Positions 52,667 to 64,000 of a DNA stretch of 64,000 bases are shown one piece after another. The notes under the pieces are model-generated. The model searched no databases, was not told the origin of the DNA, and worked only from the letters and a program-made list of their open reading frames with translations. Every line of letters starts with the position of its first letter. Within the stretch, counting starts at the first letter, position 1. Source of the stretch: Rhynochetos jubatus (Eukaryota; Chordata; Aves; Eurypygiformes; Rhynochetidae); assembly GCA_027574665.1 (NCBI GenBank), contig CM050690.1, positions 39,036,665-39,100,664 of the forward strand. Direction: 5' to 3'. A program made the translations under genes and the position numbers.

Positions 52667-53682
52667 AGTTCTTGGTCGTCCATCCTGAAAATAAGCAGAT
52701 TTCTCAATATACATCCCCGAGGTGCAAAAATTTGCTCAGTTTGTAGTGGAGATTTATTTTTGTTGATTACTGGGGAGCTTTACAAAGTATCATTTCTGCC
52801 TAGAGTTCCTTCCTGGGAACCACTTACCCCAGTCTATCAACGTTCTCTTCCTTACTTCCACATATTAAGTGGGGAACAGAGACGATGAGATCCCATCCTA
52901 CCACGACTCTGCAGAAGTCTATCAATCAACTGTCGAAGTGATGAATCACCAGTGAATCATGTTGGCTGGAAGGAAGTTCAGAAAAAATAGGTTTTGCTTA
53001 TTAAAATAAAATGTCTAAGTACACAAACCCCAAATTCTGCTTCATTGCAAAATGGAGTATTTTTGGGGGTGGGGACTGTATGTATGTGTGTTGAATCTAC
53101 TACTATGAATATCAGCAGTTTCCGTTTTATAATGAAAGAAAATTTGGTTACTTGCACATAGTCACCAACTGGATGAAAGGCTCTTTTGCTAAATCCTACT
53201 AAAATTAGAATCTTCTACATTTTCATTGGGCTATGCTGCAATTACTCATTGCAAAACCTGACAACATAGCACTGAGCTGGACTTGTGTGTCCTGTTGTTT
53301 GCAATCAGAGGCCGTTATGTTATGCTATCCTTTGTATACAGTTGTCAGAGCCTCAGAAAAAGGCAGATAGAAGTGCTGGTGGTCAGGATTTCACCATTCC
53401 CACAGATGGAAAGTCTTCTCATTTCTAGATTAATTATTTCTGTGGCTAGTTAATATCCTTTTCTTCTGTCCTTGTTTCAATGATAAAATTTTCTAAATGC
53501 CTTTTTGTGCCCATTCTGCCATTGTTCATATGTAGAGGAATCATGGTTTGAGGTCTCCTCTTGTCTCCTGTTCACCTGTGTGTCCTTTCCAGCAACTGCT
53601 CTAGTCAGAACCAGTATGTCTTCTTGGCGTATGACTAGAGGTGTTCACTATCTTGCAGTTAAGCCTTTTTGAAGGGCTGGCA

Positions 53683-54320
53683 ATCATAGAATCATAGAAT
53701 GGTTTGGGTTGGAAGGGATATTAAAGGTCACCTAGTTCCAACACCTCTTCCATGTACACGGACACCTTCCGCCAGAACAGGTTGCTCAATGCCTCATCCA
53801 GCCTGGCCTTGAGCACTTCCAGGGATAGGGCATCCACAGCTTCTCTGGGCAACCTGTTCCAGTGCCTCACCACCCTCTCCATGAAGAATTTCTTCTGGTG
53901 TCCAATCTAAATCTCCTCGCTTTTAGTTTAAAACCCTTACCCCTTGTCCTGTCACTACAGGCCCTTGTAAAAAGTTCCTCCCCCAGCTTTCTTGTAGGCC
54001 CCTTCTTATACTGGAAGGTGCTATAAGGTCTCCCTAGAGCCTTCGCTTCTCCAGGCTGAACAAGCCCAATTATCTCAGCCTATCCCCACAGCAGAGGTGC
54101 TTCAGCCCTCTGATTATCATCGTGGTCTCCTCTGGACTTGCTCCAACCAGTCAATATGCTTCTTATGCTGAGGGCCCCAGAGCTGGATGCTGTACTCCAG
54201 GTGGGGTCTCACAAGAGCAGAGTAGAGGGAGAGAATCCCCTCCCTCGACCTGCTGGCCACCCTTCCCTGGATACAGCTCAGGATACGGTCGGCTTTCTGG
54301 ACTGCCAGTGCACATCTCTA
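53683..54320 (-). mobile_element. CR1 LINE 3' end, about 640 bases (minus strand)
   Basis: Starts with the terminal octamers (ATCATAGAATCATAGAATGG) and runs back through the C-terminal third of ORF2 to the KADRILSCIQGRV-like region. It contains frame-breaking indels near 53,900. It is closely similar in family, extent and orientation to the copy at 61.5 kb. Confidence 0.93.
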
Positions 54321-57300
54321 TTGGAAATACTTTTCTTGACATATCCTAGCATTTAGCTTTTCCACAGTAAAAACAGGTACATGGTTCATCATCATCCTGT
54401 GACAGAATATGATCTTTCTCTTTTTCCATCATTTCTTACTGACTAGCTCCTTGCTGAAAGAAGAAACTATGCAACAGTTATGTTATTACTTACTGTGCCG
54501 TGATTCTCTAGGTTTTGACCTGTTCCATGTCATGGAGGGAATAGAATGTCTTAATCAAATACTTTTCTGTATATGGGTGTGGTTGTAGCGATCTACTGAA
54601 AGTATGCAAACTATTACTTACTAAACAAAGTAATTTCAGTGATTTTCACTGCTCTGTTATGGTACATGACTTCTGAAAGCAGGTGGATATTTTTGTTTTA
54701 ATAGGGTGCTGGTGAAAGCAATGAAGTTCATCCATGGACCAAAAACTCATTAGAACTCATGCTAAAGAATTACATTATCATTTTGTTAAATTTGAACAAC
54801 GTTTTAATAAAACAAGCGTGCTTAGTTCACAGATTTAATTAACCATCATGTTTGGCTTCAACAGTACTGAAGGGAATAAAAATGCTTAGGATCTGAGATC
54901 AGGACAATATACTTTGATGTACAGTTTTCTGCCGCAGTAAGTATCTGAGGGCAGACAGCATCCACAGAATTATAGATTTCTTCCCCATTGTCTTCTCATA
55001 GGTTGTGGTTGCTGATATGTATTTCTTACTCGCATGTAATTTTTGTAAGGGTGTAAATTAGGTCCTATTAAATACCTTGAAAGCTTTTGAAATGCTAAAA
55101 AACCTCCAAACTCTGAATTTATCTGTTAACTCATTCGCTCCCTTTTTCATTAAGTCACAAAAAAATTCAAATGAAAAAATACTAATACCTGAGAATGTCT
55201 CTGTTAAGGCAACATTCCGTCACTTTCTTTGACCTTTTCATGTGTGAGGGGGAACATCTGCACTGTCAGAACAGACTGCAATCAGTGTTGTCAGCCTGGC
55301 TGCCTTATCTGCACAGTAAGAACCGTATTATGACACAAGTGGAGAAGGACATAGGCTGACTTCCAGTGCCTCATTAGTACAAAGAACTCTTCAGTGAAAT
55401 GACTGATACTGCCAAACACATTATTTAAACCTCAACATTCTTCATAAAGTCAAACAAATCACAAGATGATAAAAGACAAGTGAAACAAGCTGAAAACCAG
55501 CCTGCCTTACACTATTTCTAGAGAAAGCAAAGAATACGTACTCAAACAAAACAAATAAAAAATAAACAAGCCTTCATTCCATTGCAATTGCAGTTGAAAA
55601 CAGCGCAAAGTTCCGGTCCTGGGTGACTGACACAACACCCATCTAGATCAGCGGGACAGAGTACACCAGACAAGGGTTTTCAGGTGGACCTGATCCAGCT
55701 CTTCAGCAGACTTCCCTGTTACCCTGCTCAGAAGATTCCTGCCTCCTAGACAATTAACTGGAAAGTTTATCAGCTGTAGCAGCAGAACATTAGAGAGTAT
55801 GAAAGAAAGGTTTTACATATTCTTTTCACCACTGTGCTGTGATTCTGCCAGCATTGATTTTGTTCCTGTTTGTAACAGTTTAACATGTTGGTACATTCTT
55901 ATTGCTAAGCAGACTTTCAGTACAGTTCTGAAAGGATGTTTTGATTTGTAAATTTCATAAAATCAGAAGTAAATAGTTCTGTTATGTAGGATTTAGGGTT
56001 AGACTAAGACATGCTTTGAATCTTGTTTGATTTTTTTTTTATGTATTTCAGCAATAAAAAGATTCTGAGCATCAGCCAGAAAGAGTAGTTCTTTCAAATG
56101 TTTGTTTTCATCACCGAGCAGAAAAATTGTCCAAGATGCATAGGATTTAACTAGAAGCAGATGGAAACAGAAATACATACTGACAAGGGAATAGTGAAGG
56201 TACTGGATGATTGAACTAATATTTAGCTCATTCATTGGATTTACCATGTGTGACTGGCAAAGCACTTCACAAAAAGTCCATATTATTATCTTAATTTTGC
56301 AGATGGGCAAACAAACAGCAATACAGTATATAAAAGGGAAACCAAGAATACATCTTTTTTTTTTTTTGACTGTGTACTGGGAGTAAATTGGGCTTATTTG
56401 TAGGAATTTAAAACTCTGTAGTTTGTCCTAAATGTACAGCGATGTTGTAGAAGGAAGATCATCACGGAAAAGACAGATCTATGCCTTGGTGGGTTGCTCT
56501 CTCTCTTTTTGTAGTTTCTGTGGCTAATTAAAAAGCCACAGTATTCACTGAGGACCTACTTAACAACTTTTCTTAAGTATACATTTTAGTGGGATCAAAG
56601 ATAGATACACCTATATTTTCAGTTTCAGAATTATATAAATATAAACATTGCTATACTTAGTAATGCTCATCATTGGATCAATAATATTTTTCCTTTTTTT
56701 ATTTTAAAGAATTAAATATACTCATATACAAATTTTACAGAGATATCTGCTTAGCTACTTCCAAACTGAAACATGGCAGCTTTCAGTAGCTAATAAGACT
56801 ATTTCCTGCCCTCAGCCTTTTAGGAGAAATTCTGGTTTTGGCTTTTGAGGTGGAGAAGTGATAGGATGCATGGGATTCAGCAGCACTGGTTGGTGCTGTG
56901 TGGGTCTGTACCAGCTTTTAAACCAAGAATTCAGCAGCCATATAGAGAATGCATAAGAATCCATTTTTCATCTGGAAAAAGAAAAACTGGACCTAAACCT
57001 TTAGCTCAAGAAGTTGACGCTGTCTTTGTTAGGATGTGTAGCTCTTTCTAGCTCTTCCTTATAGTGCGTTACTGAGACCACTTATCTGCCCAAAAGGGAG
57101 CAACTGCTAAGACTTTCCAAGACTGTGTCAGATACTCTAGATCTATTTGTATCCTATAAAGCACTGGTATGAAGTGCTACTTGCTGTAGCATTGCAGCCT
57201 CCTTAGGGCTTTGTCTGGGCACACCCTTAGGTGATAAATCCATGACTTTGCTTTCACTCAGAAACAGCTCTGACCAAAATATATAGGTTGGCAGGTAAGT

Positions 57301-60009
57301 AATCCCTCTTTAAATACAGTGTTAGTAAGGTACAGCTTACTCAGACACTAATTCCGTAACTATCACATGGGAAATCTGGAGCTGCTTATCTTCCAGCAGA
57401 GCAGAAATTTAGATCCATAAGGCTGTAAGAAATGGATATTCTCACACTTAGTGAGAGAATAGCTTTTCCCCTTAAAAAAGTACACGGAAGGGTTCTGAGG
57501 CTTTTAAGAGAAAAATGCTGGAGTACCCGAAGAGCTGCATTAGTGAAAGCAGGAAGTGTCCAGGGAAGAATGAGGTGCTTGCCCTTATAGAAGAAATGCA
57601 AGCAAGGTCTTGTTTCCCCTCTTCTGCCAGGGAAAGTTATGTCCCACCTGTGTCCCAAGAGCTCACAGGGAGGAATGAGATATCACAAATTTGCCTGGTC
57701 AAATGCCAGATCTTGCTTACCCTTTACATTTGCATAGAGGACAGCGCAGCTGATTTAAGCTGGCTGTAAAGCACCTCTGGTAAGCGTGATCTGGATAGCC
57801 TAATGATCTTATATTTAAATGCGACTTATGTCTGCTACTAATTTTATTCCATTTGAAGCAAAGATATTTATGCAAATTGACTTAGAACTTTATTTATTTA
57901 ACTTGTCTGACACAGCAAACTCCAGAAACAGAGGTAAGGGAAATTTCATCAGTGTTTCTGTGGATCCTTCAAGGGGACTGTAGGGACAGCTTGCTGTCTT
58001 CCCCAGTAACCCTGCTATTCCCCTTCAGTGCTTCTCATCTGAGTGGGAAAATCAGCAGGTCAGTGCTTGCCCCAAATCCCAGAGTAATCCACAGGGGACT
58101 GCCCTTGTTCTCACTTCAGTGGGTTATAGTCAACTGCAGTATGAGTGCCTGAGCAAAATTTCTGATACGTCAATCTGCTGATTCGTGTAAGCATTCATCG
58201 TATTAAGATGTAGGACAAGAGGCAACAATGAGAAGTCCCCAGGGTTGATGGGATTCCTGGCTTAGGGCATGCGTAGCTGTACCAGGGGTTTGAAGAGAAT
58301 CAGTACACAGCAAGAAAGGAAACCTCTCTAATCACAACTCAGAAGTGTTGGGCCCCCGTTGAGATTTGTCTTAGCCTTTCTTGGGTTTAAGTAAAAAGTC
58401 TTGTAATAATAAAACATCAGAAGAAGGAGCTGTTGTTAACATGTTATCCAGAAAAAGATTCTGGATGAAGAATACTGTAAAATACATGCAGAGTACTTCA
58501 CAAGCCACTTGACAGATGTGCAAAAGGCAGGTGGGACACAGCAGCCGTATGGCAACGTACCACAACAGTGCGTGGCAATGTAAATAAAAAGAAGAAAAAT
58601 ACTACACTATTCAATAAATATTTGATGTAGACCAAATAGCCCCTGTCGCCCAGTTTTCCCAAGTGGTTTCTTGGCCTCTCCCTGTCTCAAATTATTGTGT
58701 CATTTTACAGTGAACTGTAGCCGCCTTTCAGCCAGAGATATTTCAGTGGTAAATAATGGGATTTTCTTTGATGGACAGAGAGAACTACAGGTATTAAAAT
58801 CAGTAGAAGTTTGGTTTTAAAACTTCAGAACAAGGTCTACTGGTTTTTAGTCCACTTTTTGAAAAATGCTTTGAAAAATAAATACACAGTCATTACAGTT
58901 ATTTAAATGAGACTTAGAATAAATGAAATTACTGAAATTTGCATGTTGTAATCTTTCCTCCTAGAAGTCATCCAACTGAACAAAGCAAAGGCTTGGTGTT
59001 AGGATAAGGGTATTTTATTTTAGCTTACACTGTAAAAATATTTTTATTGATTTCGTGCCATTGAGATTAGACCTGGAATACTTGTTTCTGAATATGTTAG
59101 AAGAAAAATGTAAAAATCATCTAATTGTGCCCTTAACAAGAGCTTATAATATATTATCTAGAAATCCAAGATCAACATGCCCCCTCATTCTGAATAGTGC
59201 TCAGTCCTTTAGATAGTGACCACTATCTGGTAAGAGTAAAAATGATAAACATGATGAAGGGAATATTTCTGTGTCCTCTCAATTCATCCTCTACATAAAC
59301 TTTCTGAACCACCAGTTTTGTCATCAAAGACTTTCTTACACCTATCTTCATTTGACATAGTGTGTGGTAATTAACTATCACCTGCCATGGACAAAGTAAA
59401 AGGGAAAAATAATAAAATCAGCATTACTAAAGAAGATCAACTCTGGCCTGTTGCTGGACTCAGGCAGAAGATGTCTTCACTGCAGGTTCTGTTATTGCTG
59501 CAGTACCCGCGTCTAATATAGTAGTTACATTTTACCATGGAAACAGTTTTAGCGTTTTATTTTCTGTCATAATCGGTATTGTTTGGTTGGATTATCTGTA
59601 AAGCCTTTCCAGCCTTTATTTTTGGATTATAATTGCACATAGTCTTGGAATTAAATATTTTCCAGGGCTGGAAAAGGAAGGAAAGTTAAAATTAAATATA
59701 ATATAAAGAAATATTTTGCCAAAATAGGGACTTCAGAATTAAGTAAGAAACAGTACATTATCTACTAGAAAGACAAAAGAACTACATATCTGTGACTGTG
59801 AAATAGTAAAGTTTTGGAGATGAGAAATACAACATATTTCTGCAACTGGTACTGGATGAATTGGTGAATGCTGTTGTAGAATGTGATGAAAGCATTACCA
59901 TTTTTCCCATCATTTCATTATGATTATTTCAAGATACAAGTATGAAATCTCACATCTGAGACTACATTTTCACAGTTATAAAACCAAGACTGTAAACCAT
60001 TTTCATTCT

Positions 60010-60490
60010 TGTTCTGGTTTAACCCCAGACAGCAATTGAGCATCACAGAGCCTCTTGCTCACTCCCCGACCCCTGGTGGGGCTGGGGAAAGAATTGGAAG
60101 AGTCAGAAGTGAAAAAAGTTGTGAGTTGAGATAAGAACAGTTTAATAATTGAAATATAATAATCATCATCATATGCAAAATAAGAGATGCACAGTGCTAT
60201 TGCTCACTGCCTGCTGACCAGAGCCCACCCAATTCCCAAGCAGCAGCCCCCTGGCTAACTTTCCCCTAGTTTTTATACTGAGCATGACATTATATGGTAT
60301 GGAATATCCCTTTGTCCAGTTTGGGTCAGCTCTTTTGGCTGTGCCCCCTCCCCACTTCTTGTGCATCTCTAGCCTTCTCTGTCGGTAGAACATGAGAGGC
60401 TGAAAAGTCCTTTACTTAGCGTAATCACTGCTAAGCTGCACTAAAACATTAGTGTGTTATCGACATTATTCTGATGGTGCCAATGTTTAC
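60010..60490 (-). mobile_element. retroviral-type LTR fragment, bird family, copy 3
   Basis: TGTTCTGGTTTAACCCCAG, ACAGTTTAATAATTG, GGTATGGAATATCCCTTTGTCCAGTTTGGGTCAG and GAGAGGCTGAAAAGTCC follow the same LTR family as the copies at 5.2 and 14.7 kb, but in reverse orientation. The end equivalent to the LTR 5' end is missing after about 60,490, so this is a truncated solo LTR of about 480 bases. No target duplication could be seen. Confidence 0.82.
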
Positions 60491-61540
60491 CCGTATGCTT
60501 ATGGCAGGAAAACTAGCATTAATGCTTGTGATGTTAGCACATGACATTCAATAAGAAAATTTTAAGAAATATATTGTAAGCTACCTAGAGCTGTGTGTTT
60601 AGCCCTGCTTTACGTACCAAAAGAATACAAAGTCTAAGGAACTTACCGCTTCATTGAGTTAAAACCAAAATAGTATGCAAAATGGCAACCTCCAAAGAAC
60701 ACTAGCTAAAAAATTTCATTTAATTTAGTTTTCTTTATGTGCCCGTTATGATTAGCACAAAAATTTGGTTTTAAGCAGATTCTGAATGAAAGTGAAAGAA
60801 TAAAAAAGAAACAAATGCTTGTGGAGAGCATCCAGCCAATAGTGTGGAGCAGTAGTAAGCACAAGTAGTAAGTGGAAGAGAGATGGCCATGGGAGTAATG
60901 TAACTGAAGGATTTTGCAGCAGGTGAAACAGTGCAAATGTACAAATATAAATAGGGAAGAAGAACCAGTGTATTTTATCTCTTGTCTTAAGGATTGAAAA
61001 AGCCTTTTAACAGAGAAGACTTTTTCAAATACTGGAAGTATAACACTGATATAAGGAGTTGTAAAAGAGGAAGAAGTTTCTGGAATTCATATTCTTTTCT
61101 AACAAAAGCTGAAACATAGAAAATTGCCTTATAGAGAATGATTTCTTCAGCCTTCTTTATTTCACTAAGAAAGCTTCATGCTGAGCATTTAGATTGGAGA
61201 CAGATCAAAATGCAGATGCTTTATTTGGTTACCTTAATAGCTTAATAGGCTTTATGGATTATTACTCTCACAAGCCTTTTGGAGCTTATAAATTACTAAT
61301 GTATTTGCTCTTAGAAATTACGAGCTCAGTCCCAAAAACTCTTACTTGCATGAGCCCCTGGGTGAGTTGCCTGATTTAGTGCCATTGATCTTTAAGGGTC
61401 TGCATGATTGCCATCCTGTGCTTGGAAAAATACTGTAAAAGACATCAAAGTGCAAGTAATTCCCGAGGGGAGCCAATTACTCTATAAAACTGTCATGTTC
61501 CACTCAGTCCCTTCCCAAGGATTTTTGGTTCATTTGCATT

Positions 61541-62162
61541 CATAGAATCATCATAGAATAGTTTGAGTTGGAAGGGACCTTAAAGATCATCTAGTTCCAG
61601 CCCCCCTGCCATGGGTAGGGACACCTTCCACCAGAACAGGTTGCTCAAAGCCTCATCCAGCCTGGCCTTGAAGGCAGCCAGGGATGGGACATCCACAGCT
61701 TCTCTGGGCAACCTGTTCCAGTGCCTCACCACCCTCTCCATGAAGAATTTTTTCCTGATATCTAATCTAAATCTACCCTCTGTCAATGTAAATGCCTTGT
61801 CCTGTCACTACAGGCCCTTGTAAAAAGTTCCCCCCAGCTTTCTTGTAGGCCCCTTCTGGTACTGGAAGGTGCTGTAAGGTCTCCTCAGAGCCTTCGCTTC
61901 TCTGAACTAGCCCAATTATCTCAGCCTGTCCCCACAGCAGAGGTGCTTCAGCCCTCTGATTATCATCGTGGCCTCCTCTGGACTTGTTTCAGCAGGTCCA
62001 TGTATTTTTTGTACTAAGGGCTGCAGAGCTGGACACAGTACTCCAAGTGGGGTCTCACAAGAGCAGAGTAGAGGGGGAGAATCCCTTCGCTAAACCTGCT
62101 GGCCATGCTTGTCTGGATACAGCCCAGGATTCACTTGGGTTTCTGGGCTGCCAGTGTAGTTG
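61541..62162 (-). mobile_element. CR1 LINE 3' end, about 620 bases (minus strand)
   Basis: Begins CATAGAATCATCATAGAATAG (octamers) and runs back through an ORF2 C-terminus. The minus-strand frame 61,786-61,580 is intact: [21 protein letters not shown], then [17 protein letters not shown]. It shares subfamily and breakpoint region with the 53.7-kb copy. Confidence 0.94.
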
Positions 62163-63200
62163 GCTGAAGCTAAGCTGTGGCTATAGGTAACCAAAAAGTA
62201 AACGGATTGTACATGGTGGATATAATTCAAAACTGTGTTTATTCAAAAACAGTGGGTTTGCGTGACATTGATGTTAAAGAGGAGTTTTCACCTAGAGCAG
62301 GCACAGTGCCAGAGTTAGTTCCCTGTAGGAGTGTCAGGCTACAAAGTCAGTTCAGCTGCATTTGAATTCAGAAAACCAACCCCTCAAAGGCAGTCACGAG
62401 TCTAGTCAAAGATAAATCCCCACTAGTTTGGCATGCCTTTCCCAAGAATTAAGTTACACTGCCTCTATCCCCAAAACTGCAGGTTGCCCACCCCTTTGGG
62501 TATCACAAGATTTTCTAGCCTCACTTTTTGTTTTGCCTTCTGATGTTGATGTCATATTAGACCAAGTCTCCTTGACCATTAAGCTGACATTAAGCCCGTG
62601 TTTATACTGTCACCCATGGTCCAAAATTGATGCTGATGGGACTTTTGCCAGATGAGTGCATTTCTGGCTGGAGATACTATAGCTATAGACCTGAAAATAT
62701 CTGTAGAGTTACTTGGAAAGTTTAACAAGAAGTGTAACAAAGTGTTACGTATGAAAACAACCTGACGATTCCTCAGTGTCCAGGCCTCTCCAGTTGACAT
62801 GCTGCATTGTTGGGTTTTTTTAACACTGACAACTGTCTGTCATTTGGATGTTTCTATAGGCTTTTCCTCCTGATGTTTCTTGCCCTCAGTGATGTAGTTC
62901 CCGGAAAAGATAATGACCAAGTATCGCTGTGAGCTTGTCTGCCTGAAGTAGCATAAATGTGTACATTTGGACTGAACAGACAGGAGTCATAATTGCATCT
63001 CTCCATGACACTTACTCAAAACTGAGCTTGTTTCATTTGTAGCAGATGAATTCACTGCTCTCAGAGGGGGTTTTTTGAATGGTTCTGTTAATCTCTTGCA
63101 AAGAAGTGAGATTTGCACTGCATGACTATTTTCCATTCTGGTATTAAAAGTTCTGTTGGATATTTCTGGCCACATCAAAGGTCATATGTGACTTTCAGCT

Positions 63201-63416
63201 TTGAGGTCATTGATGGACGTTACAGAAAAACTGGCAGTTTTAAAGAAAAATGCAAGACAAGACAGTGAATATGTTAGTGGTATAGACCTTATCAAAGGAA
63301 AAACGAAAGAATTAGAAAGAAAGAGTGATTCAGAAAGTGTTGAGAAAAAAGCACCACAATCAAATGGTCCTTATTCCAAGTATATCAGTCTGAAGATCAG
63401 ACTGGAACCAGACTAA
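63201..63416 (+). other. unassigned hydrophilic open frame, 71 codons
   Basis: A frame beginning at TTG (first ATG at 63,213) encodes a Lys/Glu/Ser-rich sequence with KGKTKELERKSDSESVEKKAP and a SKYISLKIRLEPD tail. Its composition is more protein-like than neighbouring frames, but there is no family I recognise, no clear splice site and no partner exon. It could be a fragment of an old retrocopy. Confidence 0.12.
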
Positions 63417-64000
63417 AAATCCTGAATCAAACCTTTTCTGCAGGATATTCTGAAATCTTGTTCACCAGGTGTGTAGAATGGGATTATTTCTGTTTAACAT
63501 CCTAAAATGGTAATTATCTTTAAAGGACTTTAAAAAGGCATAGGAAAAGTTCATTTTTTGTTCATTTGCAAGAGGAAGTCACCTACTACTTAAAGCTGAA
63601 TGTAAGAATGTAAGAAACACCAGCTATCAAGAAGTCAATGCCTTCTACTCGTGACTTTTTTAAGGAACCCTTGGTCTTGGTGAAGTCGTTGCTGAAAATT
63701 TTTCTGATACCTTGGGGAAAGTATATACAAAAACATGGGATATAATGTAAAAGAATAAGGTTTGCTTCTCACTCTATGCTAGACTAACTCTTACATGTGA
63801 CCACACCTCCAGATGTCCTTTTAATGCAAAAATTATATTTGCTTCCTTTAACTTGTTTAATCCTAGTGAGTGGCTTATGTCAGTCTACATTTACGAGGTT
63901 GTCTTAATAAGGATAAAGCAGCAAAAATATGATTTTATAAATGAAACTGAGATCCATCTTCATGGTTTAGTTACCTCTTATAACCAGAAGGATTTGTAGG

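Larger units (their letters stand above)
19862..64000 (+). other. SLC24A2: 5' part of SLC24A2 intron 2 (no further exon recognised)
   Basis: Starts at the GT donor after codon 312. I looked for the cytoplasmic-loop exon that follows in vertebrate NCKX2 (the conserved RNSIFQLMIHTLDPLAEE stretch) and did not see it. The known mammalian gene also has very long introns here. The stretch holds CR1 fragments, one LTR fragment, simple repeats and two short open frames listed separately. Parts not listed (19.9-25.4, 25.8-30.1, 35.7-39.8, 40.3-46.4, 47.2-52.3, 54.4-60.0 and 62.2-63.2 kb) are AT-rich DNA in which I recognise no gene or repeat family. Confidence 0.7.

Noticed and set aside
1-64000. Search for a CRISPR array, operon, toxin or other prokaryotic or viral system
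   Set aside because: All signals (introns, CpG island, CR1, solo LTRs) are those of a vertebrate chromosome; no regularly spaced repeats, no intact retroviral genes and no gene cluster were seen.

Overview
The window looks like a piece of a bird nuclear genome, possibly from the Z chromosome. It is AT-rich, intron-scale DNA with one GC-rich CpG island, many 5'-truncated CR1 LINEs of several subfamilies (3' ends with the ATTCTRTG-type octamer, ORF2 fragments with PQGS and FADD reverse-transcriptase motifs) and three copies of a TG...CA retroviral-type LTR common in bird genomes. The Z-linkage is inference from the known position of the gene in chicken; the species cannot be named from this sequence.

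The only confident protein-coding gene is the 5' end of SLC24A2 (NCKX2, the K+-dependent Na+/Ca2+ exchanger of cones and neurons), on the + strand. A CpG island at about 16.54-17.42 kb carries the probable promoter and a non-coding first exon ending at a GTGAGC donor near 16,902. The second exon (about 18,793-19,861) holds three short upstream ORFs, the start codon at 18,926 and 312 codons, ending in phase 0 at a GT donor. It encodes the N-terminal hydrophobic segment, the extracellular loop, the alpha-1 ion-binding repeat and the membrane segments up to the start of the large cytoplasmic loop. No later SLC24A2 exon was recognised, so 19,862-64,000 is read as the 5' part of a very large intron 2.

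Layout: 1-16.5 kb is upstream intergenic DNA with two LTRs (5.17-5.89 and 14.73-15.56 kb) and CR1 fragments at 6.4 and 8.2 kb; 16.5-17.4 kb is the CpG-island promoter; 16.9-18.8 kb is intron 1; 18.8-19.9 kb is the coding exon; 19.9-64 kb is intron 2 with about ten CR1 fragments, one LTR fragment (60.0 kb), simple repeats and two short unexplained open frames (25.4 and 63.2 kb). No tRNA, rRNA, CRISPR, operon or bacterial-type feature was seen, and I found no clear sign of a novel system. The points most worth checking are the triple-uORF leader, the LTR just upstream of the promoter, the 25.4-kb open frame, and the open read-through of the exon 2 donor.
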